A program made the translations under genes and the position numbers. A stretch of 64,000 nt of DNA from Arachidicoccus soli (lineage in GTDB: Bacteria; Bacteroidota; Bacteroidia; Chitinophagales; Chitinophagaceae), in assembly GCF_003600625.1 (NCBI RefSeq), contig NZ_CP032489.1, positions 1,922,001 through 1,986,000 of the forward strand. Reading direction: 5' to 3'. The stretch's first letter is position 1. The number at the start of each line of letters is the position of its first letter. The notes under the pieces were generated by a model. The model made no database searches. It was not told the DNA's origin and saw nothing but the letters and a program-made list of their open reading frames with translations. This document shows positions 61,124-64,000 of this stretch, piece after piece.

Positions 61124-64000
61124 TTAAAACCCTACATTAAGCCCCAAAGCCCAAGTCCGCAATGTGGGATAACCTACATTTGGCGCATCATACATATTGC
61201 GATATTTATCCGGATATGGATTATTTAGATACCAAAGATTATTTCCTGCGAGGAATACCCTTACACTTTGAATACCTGCTTTCTTTACAAGAGCTACTGG
61301 AAGTGTATAACCTATACTTAGACTCCGTATAACAGCACTGAATGTTGGCAACATAAAGAAATCTGAATTGGTACCTCCAAAAGCATCGTAATAATATATG
61401 TTTGGATATTTTCCATTTGGATTGGTTGCGGAATCATACATATCAGTCAAATATATAGGCTGAGACCAAGTAGCATTTGAACTGGATGTACCTTGCTTTA
61501 TATAATCTAAACGTCGCGTACCACCCCAACCTACAGAAATTTGCGTAATCAATGAAATACCTTTCCAACCTAAGTTTATATTACTAGTAAAGCCATAAGT
61601 TCTATTTGATTTTTTTAATTTCACATAATCTTGATCCTGCGTAATAGTTCCATCCGGGCCTGCAATTGTTTTATTATTAGCATTCAATGGGCCTGCAACA
61701 TCCTTATATACCAACATACCTTTTTTCAAACCAGATTCAGATGTAATTCCCATAAAATTGGGTGCAGCACCTGCTATACCAGAGTTCGCAGCATTTTCTG
61801 ATAAATAATTCCAATAATTGTTTATATCAGCATCGGTGCGTAATATTCCGTCATGGCCAGAAGTTTGTTTCCAAGTTTCAAATCCCCACACTGGCGTAAT
61901 TCCCTCATTACCAACAGCCATTCTGGTTGTTGCAATCGAAGGATAGGCAAATGGTTGATCTAAATATTTCAGCACTTTATAATTACTTGTTCCGGTATTA
62001 ATGCCCACAGCGTAAGTAAAATCCCCAACATGGTCTCTCCAGCCAATGGAAAGCTCGGAACCCCAAGAATTGATATTCGTATAGTTTTGCTCAGCAAAAG
62101 CACCTCCTACTGATATTGGCGTATTAAGCGCACCTGCCATAGCCTGTAACAGATTTCTACCTGAATTAAAATATTGGTCAAATGTCACTGAAAGCCGACT
62201 GTTTAAAAAGGACATATCTAATCCAAAGTTCCTTTGTAAAGTACGATCCCATTTTACATCAGCATTGGGCGTAACGCCTGGAACAAGCCCATTAACATAT
62301 ACACCACCATTACTGCCAAAGCCAAAACCTTTATTAGGATAGGCATTATATGTTTGTAGCCAATGCCAAGGTTTTATATTACTATTACCCGTAAGACCTA
62401 CATCCGCACGTATTTTCAAAAAGTTAATCCAAGAAATATGGTCCTTAAAGAACTTTTCGTCAGAAATTACCCAACCGGCAGAAGCAGCCGGGAAGTAGCC
62501 CCAATAGTTTTGCGGAGCAAAAATAGTGCTCGCATCTGTACGGAAAATGAACTGAAAAAGGTATTTACTTTTATAGTTATAGTTTAAACGACCAAGATAG
62601 GATAAAGACCCTCCTGCAAAACGATTAGTGTAAGTATTACCAGCATCTATAGTTCCCGCTGACACCGAAGTACCATTATAGGTAGCGGGGTCGGGACTAG
62701 TATATATCTGAAATCTATCATCTGAAGTATTTGTTGCTTTTTCAACGGAAGCCATTGCAGAAATACTATGATCTCCAATTTGCTTATCATAAGTAACAAA
62801 GAAGTTGGACTGTTCGTTTTTTGATGTTGTGTTATCATAGGTAACCCGCGAGCCTGATGTATTCAAATAAGACTTCCATTTGGAATCGGTAGAACCTAAT
62901 TCTGAAAACAGATGGGAATCAGCATTCACGATATTAGCATCTTGATATAATAATTGGGGGAACATATCTTGTTCTGTATTAGATGACATTTGAGATAACC
63001 CATAATTTAATTTAAACGCTAAACCTGGTATGTAAGGCACAGCATAGGTTAATGAGAAATTGACATTATAATTGAAACTCTTGGTAACTGTTTGCGAGCC
63101 ATTGTTTAATAATGCATAATAATTCCAACCACTTAAGGAACTGCCTGTTTTTGCCTGTCCTGTTTTATTTATACCTAAGGGTGGTGAAATATATTGATCT
63201 ACGCCATTAACATTATATATCCAAGGAATATATTGAGGCATATGCAATAATACACTATAGTCATTTTGTTCACCGCCAACTGCATAGCCATCGCTAAAAT
63301 TAATTTTAGTAAATGATTTTGCAATATCCGAATTGTTTGCCGCTACTGTGGCGCCCAATTGTAACCCACTTAATACTTTCACGTTCGTTCCAGCCCTGTA
63401 TGTCCAACGATTATAATTTTGTGACCCTAAATTAGCTCCCTGTGTGTAATAAGAAGCTCCAGTAAAATAAGTAGCTTTTTCTGTACCACCACTTACATCT
63501 AAAGAATGTTGCTGGGCATAAGCTGGCTTCCAAGCATTTCCCAACCAATTATAATCTAGCGTATCCATACTTAACAATTCGGAATCTGAAAACATATATT
63601 TGGGGTCTGTTCCATGGCCAGCTGCGCTATTAAACTTATTGGAATAATCGCCAAACTGTCTTGCATTCATTACCTTTCCAAAGCTTACCGCATTGTTCCT
63701 TTCAAACTTAGCACTATAAGAAAGATGCGGTGCACCAATACTTCCTCTCTTTGTGGTTACTATTATAGCACCTTGAGAGCCGCGTGCTCCATAAATAGCC
63801 GCTGCAGCATCACGAACTACCGTAATACTTGCGACTTCGGACAAATCTAAGTTTTGAAGCGCAGTTTGCGATGGTAAACCTGATTGTGGATCAACTTGAA
63901 TAACATCATCAATAACAACAATTGGAGAAGTTGAACCTCCGTCTTTTCCATAATTAAATTGTTGCCTGACGTCTAATGTCGCCATGTCTCCTGGTCTTTG
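61124..64000 (-). CDS. SusC-like TonB-dependent outer-membrane receptor, 5' end outside window
   Basis: The reading frame is open to the last base of the window, and the residues before the internal Met at 63985 (QRPGD) fit the SusC plug, so the true start lies beyond 64000. The visible part begins in the plug domain (TSPIVVIDDVIQVDP, EVASITVVRDAAAAIYGARGSQGAIIVTTKRG) and continues through the whole beta-barrel, ending with an aromatic residue (LNVGF). It imports the oligosaccharides presented by the SusD 38 bases downstream. The carboxypeptidase-like N-terminal domain and TonB box are not in the window. Confidence 0.95.
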   Translation of the reverse strand, partial: QRPGDMATLDVRQQFNYGKDGGSTSPIVVIDDVIQVDPQSGLPSQTALQNLDLSEVASITVVRDAAAAIYGARGSQGAIIVTTKRGSIGAPHLSYSAKFERNNAVSFGKVMNARQFGDYSNKFNSAAGHGTDPKYMFSDSELLSMDTLDYNWLGNAWKPAYAQQHSLDVSGGTEKATYFTGASYYTQGANLGSQNYNRWTYRAGTNVKVLSGLQLGATVAANNSDIAKSFTKINFSDGYAVGGEQNDYSVLLHMPQYIPWIYNVNGVDQYISPPLGINKTGQAKTGSSLSGWNYYALLNNGSQTVTKSFNYNVNFSLTYAVPYIPGLAFKLNYGLSQMSSNTEQDMFPQLLYQDANIVNADSHLFSELGSTDSKWKSYLNTSGSRVTYDNTTSKNEQSNFFVTYDKQIGDHSISAMASVEKATNTSDDRFQIYTSPDPATYNGTSVSAGTIDAGNTYTNRFAGGSLSYLGRLNYNYKSKYLFQFIFRTDASTIFAPQNYWGYFPAASAGWVISDEKFFKDHISWINFLKIRADVGLTGNSNIKPWHWLQTYNAYPNKGFGFGSNGGVYVNGLVPGVTPNADVKWDRTLQRNFGLDMSFLNSRLSVTFDQYFNSGRNLLQAMAGALNTPISVGGAFAEQNYTNINSWGSELSIGWRDHVGDFTYAVGINTGTSNYKVLKYLDQPFAYPSIATTRMAVGNEGITPVWGFETWKQTSGHDGILRTDADINNYWNYLSENAANSGIAGAAPNFMGITSESGLKKGMLVYKDVAGPLNANNKTIAGPDGTITQDQDYVKLKKSNRTYGFTSNINLGWKGISLITQISVGWGGTRRLDYIKQGTSSSNATWSQPIYLTDMYDSATNPNGKYPNIYYYDAFGGTNSDFFMLPTFSAVIRSLSIGYTLPVALVKKAGIQSVRVFLAGNNLWYLNNPYPDKYRNMYDAPNVGYPTLRTWALGLNVGF

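Noticed and set aside
1-64000. CRISPR arrays, tRNA or rRNA genes, or phage genes
   Set aside because: No spaced repeat array, cloverleaf-like gene or phage module was recognised by reading the sequence; the only mobile element seen is the IS630-type insertion.

Overview
The window is AT-rich DNA from a member of the Bacteroidota. This is shown by two SusC/SusD pairs, A-rich translation starts and exact TAnnTTTG promoter -7 elements. A soil or plant-associated Chitinophagaceae-like or Sphingobacteria-like organism would fit, but genus cannot be fixed from the sequence alone. Almost every gene concerns uptake and breakdown of rhamnose-rich plant polysaccharide, probably pectic rhamnogalacturonan or arabinogalactan.

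Region 1 (1-5725, + strand) is the end of a small pectin locus: a 5'-truncated SusC, a SusD lipoprotein, a PL22-type oligogalacturonate lyase and a PL1-type pectate lyase. An IS630-family element (about 5841-7003) with 31-bp inverted ends and a split transposase follows. Region 2 (7249-15759, + strand) is a complete L-rhamnose pathway: RhaT symporter, fused rhamnulose-1-P aldolase/dehydrogenase, RhaI isomerase and FGGY rhamnulokinase, followed by a secreted DUF5703 protein.

Region 3 (15765-23962) is the least expected part. A divergent IclR regulator faces a tightly coupled + strand operon: solute-binding-protein fold, CoA-transferase, CoA-transferase, second solute-binding-protein fold, Gfo/Idh/MocA oxidoreductase, MaoC hydratase and a second RhaT-like permease. 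Both solute-binding proteins lack a signal peptide, and no ABC permease or ATPase gene is present. I read it as a candidate undescribed CoA-dependent route for a sugar-derived acid.

Region 4 (23963-64000, mostly - strand) is a large polysaccharide utilization locus. It holds SusC (truncated by the window end) and SusD, then a terminator. A putative promoter then leads a 16-gene operon (58850 to 31348): GH43, two beta-propeller proteins, SGNH esterase, two GH2, three GH78-type rhamnosidases, DUF3826, an STN-esterase fusion, a Tat-exported TIM-barrel protein, a beta-helix protein, a Gfo/Idh oxidoreductase, a sodium symporter and a GH43-like propeller. A separate two-gene unit (GH106, GH127) is divergent from an AraC regulator that has helically phased direct repeats upstream. 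Between araC and the GH2 gene is a duplication scar carrying broken copies of both 3' ends.

Working model: SusCD complexes import oligosaccharides, periplasmic rhamnosidases, arabinosidases and GH2/GH43 enzymes trim them, RhaT and the sodium symporter import the monomers, and the rhamnose operon converts L-rhamnose to DHAP and lactaldehyde-derived products. The CoA operon would handle another, presently unknown, acid or sugar. No tRNA, rRNA or CRISPR was seen.
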